Source of the DNA: Paenibacillus algorifonticola
Lineage (GTDB): Bacteria; Bacillota; Bacilli; Paenibacillales; Paenibacillaceae
Length of the DNA stretch: 64,000 nucleotides
Assembly: GCF_000971975.1 (NCBI RefSeq)
Contig: NZ_LAQO01000014.1
Coordinates: 1-64,000 of the forward strand
Direction of reading: 5' to 3'
Notes under the pieces: model-generated
The model's database searches: none
What the model saw: the letters and a program-made list of their open reading frames with translations, nothing else
Told to the model about the DNA's origin: nothing
Translations under genes and position numbers: made by a program
Part shown: positions 18,565-26,862 of the stretch, piece after piece
Position numbering within the stretch: the first letter of the stretch is position 1
How the letters are laid out: each line of letters opens with the position of its first letter

Positions 18565-18596
18565 CGTCCTCATTCCGAGTGGAATGAGGACGTTTT
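18565..18596 (+). terminator. Terminator of the LCP gene
   Basis: Perfect 12-bp stem (18565-18576 / 18581-18592) with a GAGT loop followed by TTTT. Confidence 0.8.
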
Positions 18597-18672
18597 GATG
18601 TTAGATATTTAGGCTGGCAATCTCGCCTTCCAGGCGGGATGCTGTACTATTTTTCAAGGGGGAATTATTGTT

Positions 18673-19983
18673 ATGACGATTCAAAGACCACGTTCCGAGG
18701 CGCTATATGCCGAAGCGCTTGAGCATATTGTAGGCGGCGTCAACAGCCCTTCCCGTTCGTTCAAAGGTGTAGGCGGCGGTGCACCCGTATTTATGAAACG
18801 TGCCGAGGGTGCTTACTTCTGGGATGTCGACGACAATCGCTATATCGATTATTTAGCGGCGTACGGCCCCATTATTACGGGACATGCCCATCCGCATATT
18901 ACCGAAGCGATTGTTCGTGCCGCGCAAAATGGTGTTTTGTACGGTACGCCGACCGAACTTGAGGTTCAATTGGCACGCATGCTGAAGGACGCGATTCCCT
19001 CTATGGATAAAGTGCGCTTCGTCAACTCCGGCACCGAGGCGGTCATGACGACGATTCGGGTCGCGCGGGCATACACAAAACGCAGCAAAATTATTAAATT
19101 CGCCGGCTGCTATCACGGACATTCTGATCTCGTGCTCGTCGCGGCAGGCTCAGGTCCTTCCACGCTTGGCATACCGGACAGCGCTGGCGTACCGATTAGC
19201 ATTGCCCAAGAAGTTATTACCGTGCCTTTCAACGACATTCCAGCCTTGAAGCAGGCGCTCGAACGCTTCGGCCACGAGACGGCAGCCGTTATGGTAGAGC
19301 CCATTGTCGGCAATTTCGGCATGGTGATGCCGCATGAAGGTTATTTGGAGCAGCTGTGCGCTTTGACGCGTGAGGCTGGAGCGCTTGTTATTTATGATGA
19401 AGTCATTAGCGCATTCCGCTTCCATTACGGCTCGTCGCAAACGTTCGCCGCCTTCCCTGATCAAGCTGCTATTGAGCCGGACCTTACGGCGCTTGGCAAA
19501 ATCATCGGCGGCGGGCTGCCGATTGGCGCTTACGGTGGACGCCGCAGCATTATGGAGCAGGTCGCACCGCTCGGCCCTGCTTATCAGGCCGGCACGATGG
19601 CGGGCAACCCCGCCTCCATTTCCGCAGGTATCGCTTGTCTGGAGGTATTGAAGTCGCCTGGCATTTATGAGCGGATGGATCGGCTTGCCGGGCAGCTTGC
19701 AGGCGGACTGAAGGCGGCAGCGGACAAAAATGGCTTTGCGCTCACGATTAATCAAATTCGCGGATCGTTTTCGGCACATTTTTGCAATCATCCCGTTACG
19801 AATTACGATGAAGCGCAGAATACGGACGGCGAGCTGTTCGGTCGCTTCTTTAAGCTGATGCTTGATCAAGGCATTAATTTGGCCCCATCCAAATATGAAG
19901 CGTGGTTTCTGACCATTGCCCATACCGATGAAGATATTCATGCGACCATTGAAGCGGCGGAGCACGCTTTCAGCAAGCTTTAG
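18673..19983 (+). CDS. hemL: Glutamate-1-semialdehyde 2,1-aminomutase (HemL/GsaB type)
   Basis: 436-residue class-III PLP aminotransferase fold enzyme converting glutamate-1-semialdehyde to 5-aminolevulinate for tetrapyrrole synthesis. The PLP lysine is Lys276 in TALGKIIGGGLP, and Asp242 in YDEVISAFR holds the pyridine ring. NSGTEAVM and GCYHGH are typical. AAGGGGGAA precedes the ATG. It is not in a hemAXCDBL cluster but pairs with coaA, so it is probably the second paralogue, like B. subtilis gsaB. A small hairpin (near 18626-18644) lies in its leader. Confidence 0.93.
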   Translation: MTIQRPRSEALYAEALEHIVGGVNSPSRSFKGVGGGAPVFMKRAEGAYFWDVDDNRYIDYLAAYGPIITGHAHPHITEAIVRAAQNGVLYGTPTELEVQLARMLKDAIPSMDKVRFVNSGTEAVMTTIRVARAYTKRSKIIKFAGCYHGHSDLVLVAAGSGPSTLGIPDSAGVPISIAQEVITVPFNDIPALKQALERFGHETAAVMVEPIVGNFGMVMPHEGYLEQLCALTREAGALVIYDEVISAFRFHYGSSQTFAAFPDQAAIEPDLTALGKIIGGGLPIGAYGGRRSIMEQVAPLGPAYQAGTMAGNPASISAGIACLEVLKSPGIYERMDRLAGQLAGGLKAAADKNGFALTINQIRGSFSAHFCNHPVTNYDEAQNTDGELFGRFFKLMLDQGINLAPSKYEAWFLTIAHTDEDIHATIEAAEHAFSKL

Positions 19984-19997
19984 GAGAGGTCAGCCCG

Positions 19998-20939
19998 ATG
20001 CCTTCTGTAATAGAAAGGGACATGTTGATGAACCCATATATGGAATTTGACCGCGCCGCTTGGTCGGCACTCCGTGATCATACCCCTCTGCCGCTCACGG
20101 AGGATGAACTGGGTGAGCTGAAAGGCCTCAATGACCAAGTATCGCTTGAGGAGGTTGAGGCGATTTATTTGCCGCTAACCCATCTGCTGAACCTGCATAT
20201 CGAAGCCGCTGAGCGGCTAAGGCAGGCTTCAGCTGCTTTTCTGCATATGGAGGCACCTAAAGTACCGTTTGTACTGGGCATAGCCGGCAGCGTAGCTGTA
20301 GGCAAAAGCACGACAGCGCGGCTGCTGCAGCGGCTGCTTTCCAGGCATGGGAATGGCCGCAAGGTCGACCTCGTTACGACAGACGGCTTCCTCTACCCCA
20401 AACGGGTACTGGAGGAACGCGGGCTGATGAAGCGCAAAGGTTTTCCTGAAAGCTATGCCGTGAAGACGTTGATGGACTTTATGGGGCAAATTAAATCGGG
20501 CAATCCCCGTGTGGTGGCGCCGATCTATTCTCATCTGACCTATGACATTATTCCCGAGCAATATCAGCTTGTCGAACAGCCGGATGTGCTGATTGTCGAA
20601 GGTATTAACGTTTTGCAGGTTAGCAAAGAAGCGCACTCTTTTGTAAGCGATTTTTTCGACTTCTCGATTTTTGTCGATGCGCCGGAAACGTTCATTGAGC
20701 GTTGGTATGTCGAACGATTTTTGATGCTGCGGCATACTGCTTTTAAGAACAAGGACTCCTACTTTCATCGGTACGCAAGCTTGACTGATGAAGAAGCTGT
20801 CGAGACGGCAGCAACGATCTGGAAGGAAATTAATGCCGTCAATTTGTACGATAATATTTTGCCGACGAAACGGCGTGCTATGCTGATTTTACAAAAGGAT
20901 GCCCGGCACCGCATTCAGCAAATTCAGCTGCGGAAATAG
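19998..20939 (+). CDS. coaA: Type I pantothenate kinase
   Basis: 313-residue bacterial type I pantothenate kinase, the first step of coenzyme A synthesis. The P-loop GSVAVGKST is at 97-105, followed by LVTTDGFLYP and the GFPESYAV and PIYSHLTYD blocks of CoaA. AGGAGAGG lies 8 nt before the ATG at 19998; an internal ATG at 20025-20031 is a less likely start. It begins 14 nt after hemL and is probably cotranscribed. A terminator follows. Confidence 0.93.
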   Translation: MPSVIERDMLMNPYMEFDRAAWSALRDHTPLPLTEDELGELKGLNDQVSLEEVEAIYLPLTHLLNLHIEAAERLRQASAAFLHMEAPKVPFVLGIAGSVAVGKSTTARLLQRLLSRHGNGRKVDLVTTDGFLYPKRVLEERGLMKRKGFPESYAVKTLMDFMGQIKSGNPRVVAPIYSHLTYDIIPEQYQLVEQPDVLIVEGINVLQVSKEAHSFVSDFFDFSIFVDAPETFIERWYVERFLMLRHTAFKNKDSYFHRYASLTDEEAVETAATIWKEINAVNLYDNILPTKRRAMLILQKDARHRIQQIQLRK

Positions 20940-20988
20940 CATAACGCACCTGCCAGTCCTCTTTTGGATGAATGGCTGACACAACGAG

Positions 20989-21020
20989 GCTGTCCTCCCT
21001 GAAAAGAGGGCAGCTTTATT
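20989..21020 (+). terminator. Terminator of hemL-coaA
   Basis: 9-bp stem (20989-20997 / 21006-21014) followed by a T-rich tract. Confidence 0.65.
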
Positions 21021-21051
21021 TTCTATTTTTGAATCAATAGGAGGCACCATT

Positions 21052-21283
21052 ATGGGCTGGGAATATGGCATGAAGACCACAAATCCTTCGATTCTTCCTG
21101 AGCTTGTGGAATGTCTGGCTGGGGCCATTCATGTACCGGATAAATTCAGAATTGAGCGATATGAGAATGGCTTTGAGTCTGTTTCATATCGGTGGCGAGC
21201 TTGCTGCAGACTGGTTGAAACAGATGGAGCTGGAGACGGAAGCTCACCGATATGACGGCATGCTGGAATGGTTCGAGCTCTAG
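21052..21283 (+). pseudogene. Frameshifted small gene
   Basis: AGGAGG lies 7 nt before the ATG at 21052. The frame reads about 42 residues (start MGWEYGMKTTNPSILPEL), then loses coding character after YENGF at 21174. The +1 frame continues smoothly as SLFHIGGELAADWLKQ and ends ...GMLEWFEL with TAG at 21281. A single extra T in the TTT at 21172-21174 would explain it. The intact product would be about 76 residues. I do not recognise the family. It is a disrupted gene or a sequencing error. Confidence 0.6.
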
Positions 21284-21320
21284 ACGTGAGAGGATCATAT
21301 TCCATCGGAGGAAGAGCGCA

Positions 21321-21407
21321 ATGGCAGGCAATCTGTCGCGTAGTATCAGCATAGGCTGGACATTACAATCAGCCCTTTACGCCAGAAATATAAAAAAGAG
21401 CGAATAA
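21321..21407 (+). CDS. Candidate 28-residue ORF
   Basis: GGAGG lies 9 nt before an ATG at 21321. The frame runs 28 codons (MAGNLSRSISIGW... to ...NIKKSE). It sits in a disturbed intergenic zone with a damaged neighbour on each side, so it may equally be a remnant. No family recognised. Confidence 0.22.
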   Translation: MAGNLSRSISIGWTLQSALYARNIKKSE

Positions 21408-21546
21408 GGGGAGGTACAATCAGGTACCTAAATCATTTGCAGTTGAGTATATGAATCCCATTACAGACCGCTAACCTTCTCGATTAGATCGGCTGCGACA
21501 ATATAAGCATCTGTGCAATAACTCCAGTTGGAGCTCGGGAATTGAA

Positions 21547-22293
21547 TTACACGCAGTCTACATTCCTGAAATAGTCCATCTTACTATCAATAAAACCATT
21601 ATCAAAATCAGCTTCTCCTATAAGCTCTGCTTCGCTAAAACATAAACCAAAGAGCCAAAACTGTCTAAGTACAACGAATATTGGAACAGCTTTAAGATCA
21701 TTTTCACTAAAATGCCTAATGTCCCTATATCCATTTAGAAAAGCTTCCCATAGTTGTTCGACTTCATCTTTATTATGCCTGCTATGAATTTCCCTCGCCA
21801 ATCTAAACTCTGCAATATCATAAGCTCTCCAGCCATAACCGCAAATGTCAAAATCATAATGCGTCAGTTTCCCATCTTCCGTAAAGGAAGCATTGTGAAG
21901 CGGTTTCACAATCAAGTACTCCAAGTTAAGGATTTCTCTTTCATGCTTACTGCTAAAAGAATCTGCAGCATGATGGATTCGTGCAGCTGCTTGTCCGAAT
22001 AAATAACTATCTTCTATTGTTTGAATGGGCTTTTCATCGCCTTCAGCAAAGCTAAACATAACTCCATATTTCATACCCTCAGAGACCAAAAACTCATTAA
22101 TAAAAGTCCCATCCTTTTTGGCAATCGGGATTGAAACGTTAACACCCTTCACATGAAGCTCCTTCAATAAATCCAATTCAAACTTGATTTCTGAAATACG
22201 CCTTCTATCCGCACGATAAACTCTAAATATATATTTGGCTTCCTCTGTTTCTAATACATCGCAAAAATAAGCATCCCGCTCATGAACTTCCAT
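21547..22293 (-). CDS. Degenerate aminoglycoside-phosphotransferase-like (APH) protein
   Basis: 248-residue protein of the APH/homoserine-kinase fold. The N-lobe remnant (KYIFRVYRADRR, then EIKFELDLLKEL), the GYRDIR helix and the DFDICGYGWRAYDIAEF block, which includes the metal-binding DxD, are recognisable. The catalytic loop HGDxxxxN expected just before this block is absent: EYLIVKPLHNASF runs straight into the beta-hairpin, implying a deletion. The N-terminus is also short. No ribosome-binding site precedes the ATG at 22293; instead a copied piece of the suhB-like gene abuts it. It is probably inactive or a pseudogene. Confidence 0.6.
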   Translation of the reverse strand: MEVHERDAYFCDVLETEEAKYIFRVYRADRRRISEIKFELDLLKELHVKGVNVSIPIAKKDGTFINEFLVSEGMKYGVMFSFAEGDEKPIQTIEDSYLFGQAAARIHHAADSFSSKHEREILNLEYLIVKPLHNASFTEDGKLTHYDFDICGYGWRAYDIAEFRLAREIHSRHNKDEVEQLWEAFLNGYRDIRHFSENDLKAVPIFVVLRQFWLFGLCFSEAELIGEADFDNGFIDSKMDYFRNVDCV

Positions 22294-22303
22294 GAATCAG
22301 AAT

Positions 22304-22343
22304 GCGCCTGAATGCCTTTCAAATTCAGCGGCAGTGCATAAAG
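22304..22343 (-). repeat. 40-bp duplicated fragment of the inositol-phosphatase gene
   Basis: This segment matches 23821-23860, inside the suhB-like gene, at 38 of 40 positions and in the same orientation. It would encode LYALPLNLKGIQA. It lies directly upstream of the damaged APH gene. It is either a recombination scar or the remnant of a second phosphatase copy. Confidence 0.85.
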
Positions 22344-22489
22344 CGGAAATAATGAGAGTATGCTGGGGAAGTTACACTTAGCTCGATAGACGAGCCGGGC
22401 TTTTCATTATAACCATTTCTCTCATTCTTCGCGGTATGTTTTAGCATCCAACAACGTGATATACTTGTCATAAATGGAGTTGAATGTTA

Positions 22490-23365
22490 ATGGCTGAGCT
22501 TCTTGATCCTCGAAATGATTTTTTGTTTAAACGCATTTTCGGCAGTGAAGAAAACCGCGATGTCTTGCTGGCTTTCCTGAACCGAACATTTGCAGAGGCC
22601 GGGAAGCCGCCACTTACCGAGATAATTCTGCTTAATCCTTATACGGACAAGGACACTCCACGGGATAAGCAATCCATCTTAGATATACGCGCGAGGACAG
22701 CAGAAGGCGAACTGATTAATGTGGAAATGCAACTGTTTAATAAATATGATACAGAGAAGCGGACCATGTTTTATTGGAGTAAGCTGTATAGTGGACAATT
22801 GCAGGAAGGACAGTCCTACAAGCTGCTGAAAAAATGCGTAACCATTAATATATTGAATTACTCGTTTCTGCCCAATGACCAATATCATAGTGTATTTCAT
22901 CTGCGGGAGGAGCGTAGCGGCATCCCACTTATTGATGATATCGAACTGCATTTCTTAGAACAGCCGAAACTGGATGATCGTGCAGTGCCTGTTGAACATG
23001 GCGGACTAGTCAATTGGCTGCTTTTTCTAAAGGGTACGCATAAATTCAATTGGGAGGTGCTTACAATGAACGAACCTGTATTAAAGAAGGCCATGACTAC
23101 ATTAGAATTTCTTAGTCAGGATGCTGAGGCTCGCAGGTTATATGAAGACAGGCAGAAATTCCTTCATGATGAAGCATCTATGATTGAGGGAGCCCTTGCC
23201 GAAGGAGAGGCCCGGGGAGAGGCCCGGGGAGTCCTTCAAGGAGAGCAAAAAAAAGCGCTCGAAGTAGCCCTGAAACTTTTAGCACTCGGCGTTGATATAT
23301 CGATCATTGCTGAGGCCTCAGGTTTGTCTGAAGCTGAAATTATTGCGCTTAAGAAACAAGGGTAA
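22490..23365 (+). CDS. Rpn family recombination-promoting nuclease / putative transposase
   Basis: 291-residue protein of the Rpn/PF12784 PD-(D/E)XK nuclease family. It begins ELLDPRNDFLFKRIFG, with the active-site pattern SILDIRA...NVEMQ at about 62-80. The C-terminal GEARGEARG repeat and a helix-turn-helix-like end (SIIAEASGLSEAEI) are typical. These proteins cleave DNA and promote recombination in E. coli relatives, and are common in variable copy numbers. GGAG lies 10 nt before the ATG at 22490 (4 nt before an ATG at 22484). Confidence 0.85.
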   Translation: MAELLDPRNDFLFKRIFGSEENRDVLLAFLNRTFAEAGKPPLTEIILLNPYTDKDTPRDKQSILDIRARTAEGELINVEMQLFNKYDTEKRTMFYWSKLYSGQLQEGQSYKLLKKCVTINILNYSFLPNDQYHSVFHLREERSGIPLIDDIELHFLEQPKLDDRAVPVEHGGLVNWLLFLKGTHKFNWEVLTMNEPVLKKAMTTLEFLSQDAEARRLYEDRQKFLHDEASMIEGALAEGEARGEARGVLQGEQKKALEVALKLLALGVDISIIAEASGLSEAEIIALKKQG

Positions 23366-23444
23366 TACGGTAGCATACACTATGTAGTATTGCCTGCGAT
23401 CACATATCTCCACATAAAACATGGTTACAGCATTAGAGTGCCAT

Positions 23445-23499
23445 TAGCACAGCAGCAAAGAAGCAGCCCCTAGAAGGCTGCTTCTTTGCTGCTGTGCTA
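23445..23499. terminator. Bidirectional terminator, 24-bp perfect hairpin
   Basis: Arms 23445-23468 and 23476-23499 are perfectly complementary around a 7-nt loop. It lies between the convergent Rpn and suhB-like genes. The inner GAAGCAGCC stem with flanking A/T runs is a classical terminator; the outer extension is unusual. Confidence 0.75.
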
Positions 23500-23548
23500 T
23501 AGCTCGCTGCACACTTATTTTTACAGGTAATGCCTACTCTGCTCCCTG

Positions 23549-24403
23549 CTACTCAGTCGCCTCAGCAACCGCCAATGCCTTCAAAAACGGCTCATGCATC
23601 AGCCCATTCGAAGCCGCTACATTTCGGACGCCGAGGTGATAGCTTTTGCCCTGCGTATCTGTAACGATTCCGCCTGACTCCTGTACAAGCAGCGAGCCGG
23701 CTGCCAAATCCCAGCTGTTCAGCCCGATTTCCCAGAAGCCTGTAAGGCGGCCTGCTGCTACATAAGCCATATGAAGCGCAGCCGAGCCTGACGAGCGAAG
23801 ATTGCGCACCTGCGGCGCAAGCGCCTGAATGCCTTTCAAATTCAGCGGCAGCGCATACAGATGATCTGCCGGGAAGCCCGTCGCGATCAGGCTGCTGCTG
23901 AGCGTTTCTTCCTTTGACACCTGCATCCGCTTGCCAGATACATAGGCGCCTTTGCCCTTCTCGGCAAGGAACAACTCGTCCTTCATCGGATCATATACGA
24001 CCCCAACGATGACCTCTCCTTTATAAGCAAGCGCAATCGATACGACGAAAAAAGGAAAACCATGAACGAAGTTCGTTGTTCCATCAATCGGATCGACAAT
24101 CCATAAATATTCCGCCTCGCTCTTATCGGCGAGTGCCTGAGCTGAAGCCTCTGGTCCAGGCTCGACCCCTTCCTCGCCCAAAAACGAATGATGGGGAAAA
24201 TGCGTCAGAACAAGCTTTTTAATGAGCTGCTCCGAGCCCTTATCCACTTCGGTTACTAAATCATGCGAAGAATATTTCGTATCCAGTCTATTATAATTTC
24301 CTAGTTTCGTCTTGATCCATTCGCCCGCTTTGGCCGCGCAATTGATCGCAACCGCAGTGAAGCTTTTGCCGCTTACAACTGAAGGTTCACGCTGATCACT
24401 CAC
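23549..24403 (-). CDS. Inositol monophosphatase family protein (SuhB-like)
   Basis: 284-residue Mg2+-dependent phosphatase of the inositol monophosphatase/FBPase family. Metal-binding motifs are FLGEEG, then WIVDPIDGTTN, then SWDLAAG near the C-terminus. Possible substrates include inositol-1-phosphate, NADP or PAP; sequence does not decide. The start is GTG at 24403 with GGGTGA 6 nt upstream, since an ATG 7 nt further up runs into a stop. A 40-bp internal segment (23821-23860) is copied upstream of the APH-like gene. Confidence 0.9.
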   Translation of the reverse strand: MSDQREPSVVSGKSFTAVAINCAAKAGEWIKTKLGNYNRLDTKYSSHDLVTEVDKGSEQLIKKLVLTHFPHHSFLGEEGVEPGPEASAQALADKSEAEYLWIVDPIDGTTNFVHGFPFFVVSIALAYKGEVIVGVVYDPMKDELFLAEKGKGAYVSGKRMQVSKEETLSSSLIATGFPADHLYALPLNLKGIQALAPQVRNLRSSGSAALHMAYVAAGRLTGFWEIGLNSWDLAAGSLLVQESGGIVTDTQGKSYHLGVRNVAASNGLMHEPFLKALAVAEATE

Positions 24404-24510
24404 GGTGCATCACCCAACTCTCTTTAATAAGTTTAACTATTAACATTATCTATTATTACGCTTATAAATCAATATGCGTTCCTGTCTTTTTGCTAGATTT
24501 CAAAAAAAGG
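24404..24510. other. Short intergenic, no feature seen
   Basis: AT-rich gap between the TSUP transporter end and the phosphatase start; presumably contains the phosphatase promoter, but no convincing -35/-10 pair is visible. Confidence 0.3.
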
Positions 24511-25359
24511 CTACAACTGCCTAATGCCTTCATAGACCAATTGGCAGGCCAGAATGAGCAGCGTAACCCGCAGCAGCCATAGCAGCCCATTGCCGCTCAT
24601 CTTGTTGGCGACATAAGCCCCAAGCTTCCCGCCAATCCATGCGCCCGGAATAAGCGCCAGCAAAATCCACCAGTTGATCTCCCCCAGCCATACATGCGTG
24701 GCACTGCCCAATATCGACGATAAAAAAATAACAAACATCGACGTAGCAGTTGCCGCATGCGGTGGAAAACGGAACAACAGCACCATTAGCGGAACGAACA
24801 ATGAGCCGCCGCCAATACCAAACAATCCGGAAATGACGCCTACACCAAACCCAATAACTAGCATCGGCCAGATCGCATAGCCATACGTATGCTGCTCACC
24901 AGCCGCATCCACCATCGTCCGCTGCACCGGCCACTCCCGCGCAACCGGTTTCAAATAATTTCGCACAATCAGTAAAGCAGATATAAGCAGCATAAAAATG
25001 CCAAAGGACAAATTAAATGCGGCGCCTTTCAAAAGCCCTGTCATAGCCGCTCCAAGCATTGCAGCCGGACCGCTTGTCGTGAACAGCAGCCAGGCGCTGC
25101 GGTAATCGACGATTTTGCGCTTCGCGTAGGATAGCGTTGAGGCAAGCGCCGTTACAATGAGCATCGTCAGCGAGGTGCCTACCGCTGTGCCATGGTCGAT
25201 TGGAGCGCCAATGAGCGAAGGCCCCAAATACATAAGTGCTGGCACAATAATAATTCCGCCGCCCAGACCGACAATACTCCCGAACATCGCTGCTGCCATC
25301 CCTAATAATACGAGTGCAATCCATTCAAACAAGGGTGTCACCGCCTTCTGTTCAATCAT
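24511..25359 (-). CDS. TSUP-family (TauE/SafE) membrane transporter
   Basis: 282-residue membrane protein with about eight helices and the two glycine-rich TSUP repeats (GSIVGLGGGIIIVPAL near residue 25 and GLFGIGGGSLFVPLM near 185). The family exports sulfite, sulfoacetate or other small anions. The ATG at 25359 has only a weak GGGGAA upstream. Between it and uvsE lies a hairpin, so it is probably transcribed separately. The substrate is unknown. Confidence 0.88.
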   Translation of the reverse strand: MIEQKAVTPLFEWIALVLLGMAAAMFGSIVGLGGGIIIVPALMYLGPSLIGAPIDHGTAVGTSLTMLIVTALASTLSYAKRKIVDYRSAWLLFTTSGPAAMLGAAMTGLLKGAAFNLSFGIFMLLISALLIVRNYLKPVAREWPVQRTMVDAAGEQHTYGYAIWPMLVIGFGVGVISGLFGIGGGSLFVPLMVLLFRFPPHAATATSMFVIFLSSILGSATHVWLGEINWWILLALIPGAWIGGKLGAYVANKMSGNGLLWLLRVTLLILACQLVYEGIRQL

Positions 25360-25409
25360 GATGCGTTACATGTTCCCCTACACCATCACTTTTCATTCCT
25401 AGTAGAAGA

Positions 25410-25435
25410 GCACCGTCAACGATAGCTGACGGTGC
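25410..25435 (-). terminator. Hairpin after uvsE
   Basis: Perfect 9-bp inverted repeat (25410-25418 / 25427-25435), 18 nt after the uvsE stop; only a pyrimidine-rich tail follows, so termination strength is uncertain. Confidence 0.5.
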
Positions 25436-25453
25436 TGCATGCTTTTGTAAAGC

Positions 25454-26500
25454 CTATAGCTCGGTTACCTCAATACTGCCTCCATCCACAATCCGAACGC
25501 CTTCGCCCCTAGCCGCCAACATGCGGAAGTCATTCATAAGCGCCAGCAGCGCTTTATCCTTGAACTTCGCTTCGAGCATGCAGTCAAGCTGTGGTGTTAC
25601 CGCCGCCACCTTCCGCAAAAACAGCAGCAAATCGTCAACATTCAAATAGTCAGCATGACTGCGTGGATTCGTTCCTTCCTTCGGACTGGAAAAATGGATT
25701 TTTGGCGGCAGGCTAATTTCTTCCGCATCGCCCGTACCACCTAACGCTTCGCTATTCAGCCGCTGCTCTTCAAGCCGCCACGTTTCAGCGATTTGCGGCC
25801 ACAAGCTGCGACACAGCTTGTCCAAGGAGACGCCGCCATCATTTACCTGATGGTGATGCACATCAAGCACCATCGGCACTTGCACAGCCTGAGCCGCCTC
25901 AAGCGTCTCGACGGCGTTAAACGTCTTATCGTCGTTCTCCAGTGTGACGCGATGCCGATAGCGCTTCGGGAGCGCCTGAAACTGCCGGATAAAGCGTGCT
26001 CCTGCGACCAGCTTGTCGCCATAAGCACCGCCAATATGTATGTTGCACTTGACTGACTCCGGCAGCCCCATCTCCTCCAGCATGCGGACATGATATTCCA
26101 TGTCCCGTTTGGAGCTTTCCAGCACCTCGGATCGAGGCGTGCTGAATACGCAAAAATGGTCAGGGTGAAACGAAACCCTCATCCGATTTTTTTGCACAAA
26201 ATCACCTATATCACGAAAAGCTTTACGCAGCACCGGGTAAGCATCCCAATCTGCTACAGCCTGATGGGTTGCCAGCGGAATTAGCTTCGAGGAGAAGCGG
26301 TACATCTGAATATCGCTCGCCTTGGCATGCTTCAAAATCCGCAGCGTGCTGCGCAAATTGTCTTCCGCAGTCCGCTCCAGCTTGCGCAGAGCTGCTTCGC
26401 GGTCCGCGAGCTTAGTGAAGTTTGCGAACGTCATCGTGCGGGATGGCGAAGCATTTTCCAGCAGCATGCTCATGGCTACGAACCCGAACCTTACTAGCAC
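25454..26500 (-). CDS. uvsE: UV DNA damage endonuclease
   Basis: 348-residue TIM-barrel UV endonuclease that nicks DNA 5' to pyrimidine dimers and (6-4) photoproducts. It begins with the family pattern VRFGFVAMS...NASPSRTMTF. Metal ligands are visible in SFHPDHFCVFS, NIHIGGAYGDK and LDVHHHQVNDGG. The start is GTG at 26500, 3 nt after the preceding stop and with a weak site, consistent with coupling. Last gene of the amidase-ddl operon. UvsE is common in spore-formers for spore UV resistance. Confidence 0.92.
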   Translation of the reverse strand: MLVRFGFVAMSMLLENASPSRTMTFANFTKLADREAALRKLERTAEDNLRSTLRILKHAKASDIQMYRFSSKLIPLATHQAVADWDAYPVLRKAFRDIGDFVQKNRMRVSFHPDHFCVFSTPRSEVLESSKRDMEYHVRMLEEMGLPESVKCNIHIGGAYGDKLVAGARFIRQFQALPKRYRHRVTLENDDKTFNAVETLEAAQAVQVPMVLDVHHHQVNDGGVSLDKLCRSLWPQIAETWRLEEQRLNSEALGGTGDAEEISLPPKIHFSSPKEGTNPRSHADYLNVDDLLLFLRKVAAVTPQLDCMLEAKFKDKALLALMNDFRMLAARGEGVRIVDGGSIEVTEL

Positions 26501-26503
26501 CCG

Positions 26504-26821
26504 CTATTCACGCTCGCCAAAAAACATTTCGTAAGCCAGTGCAGTCTGCACTTTAGCCTCTTCCTCTGTCAGCTTTCTCACAAGCTCCATCTCCACTTCA
26601 GTCACTTCTTCGCCTTGAAAATTAATTTCAGCGATTGAAGCGAGGATGCGGACTATGGCAATGGCCTCATTGTTCGTCGTATACGCAATGACCTTCTGGC
26701 CGGTAGGATATACGCGAAATCCGCTCTTTACCATCTTGCCCTTGCCGTACTCAAGCAATTCATGAAGCTCCTGCTCTGACTTGAATTTGCATACAGAATT
26801 GAACTCGGTTGAAAATCCCAT
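26504..26821 (-). CDS. Small DUF2584-like protein
   Basis: 105-residue soluble protein. The centre (KSGFRVYPTGQKVIAYTT...AIAIVRI) resembles DUF2584 proteins of Bacillaceae, but I am not certain. No cysteines suggest a metal site and there is no signal peptide. AAAGGAGGGAG precedes the ATG, a strong ribosome-binding site. It lies between ddl (41 nt) and uvsE (3 nt) in one operon. Function unknown. Confidence 0.6.
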   Translation of the reverse strand: MGFSTEFNSVCKFKSEQELHELLEYGKGKMVKSGFRVYPTGQKVIAYTTNNEAIAIVRILASIAEINFQGEEVTEVEMELVRKLTEEEAKVQTALAYEMFFGERE

Positions 26822-26862
26822 GATCTCCCTCCTTTCTCTAGAGCGATTTCTCCGTGCTGTTA

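Noticed and set aside
19150..19965. 271-codon minus-strand frame inside hemL
   Set aside because: Antisense to the aminomutase; no start signal and no domain.
22484..23365. Rpn gene as part of a complete insertion sequence
   Set aside because: No terminal inverted repeats or target duplications are visible around it; the only long inverted repeat (23445-23499) lies on one side.
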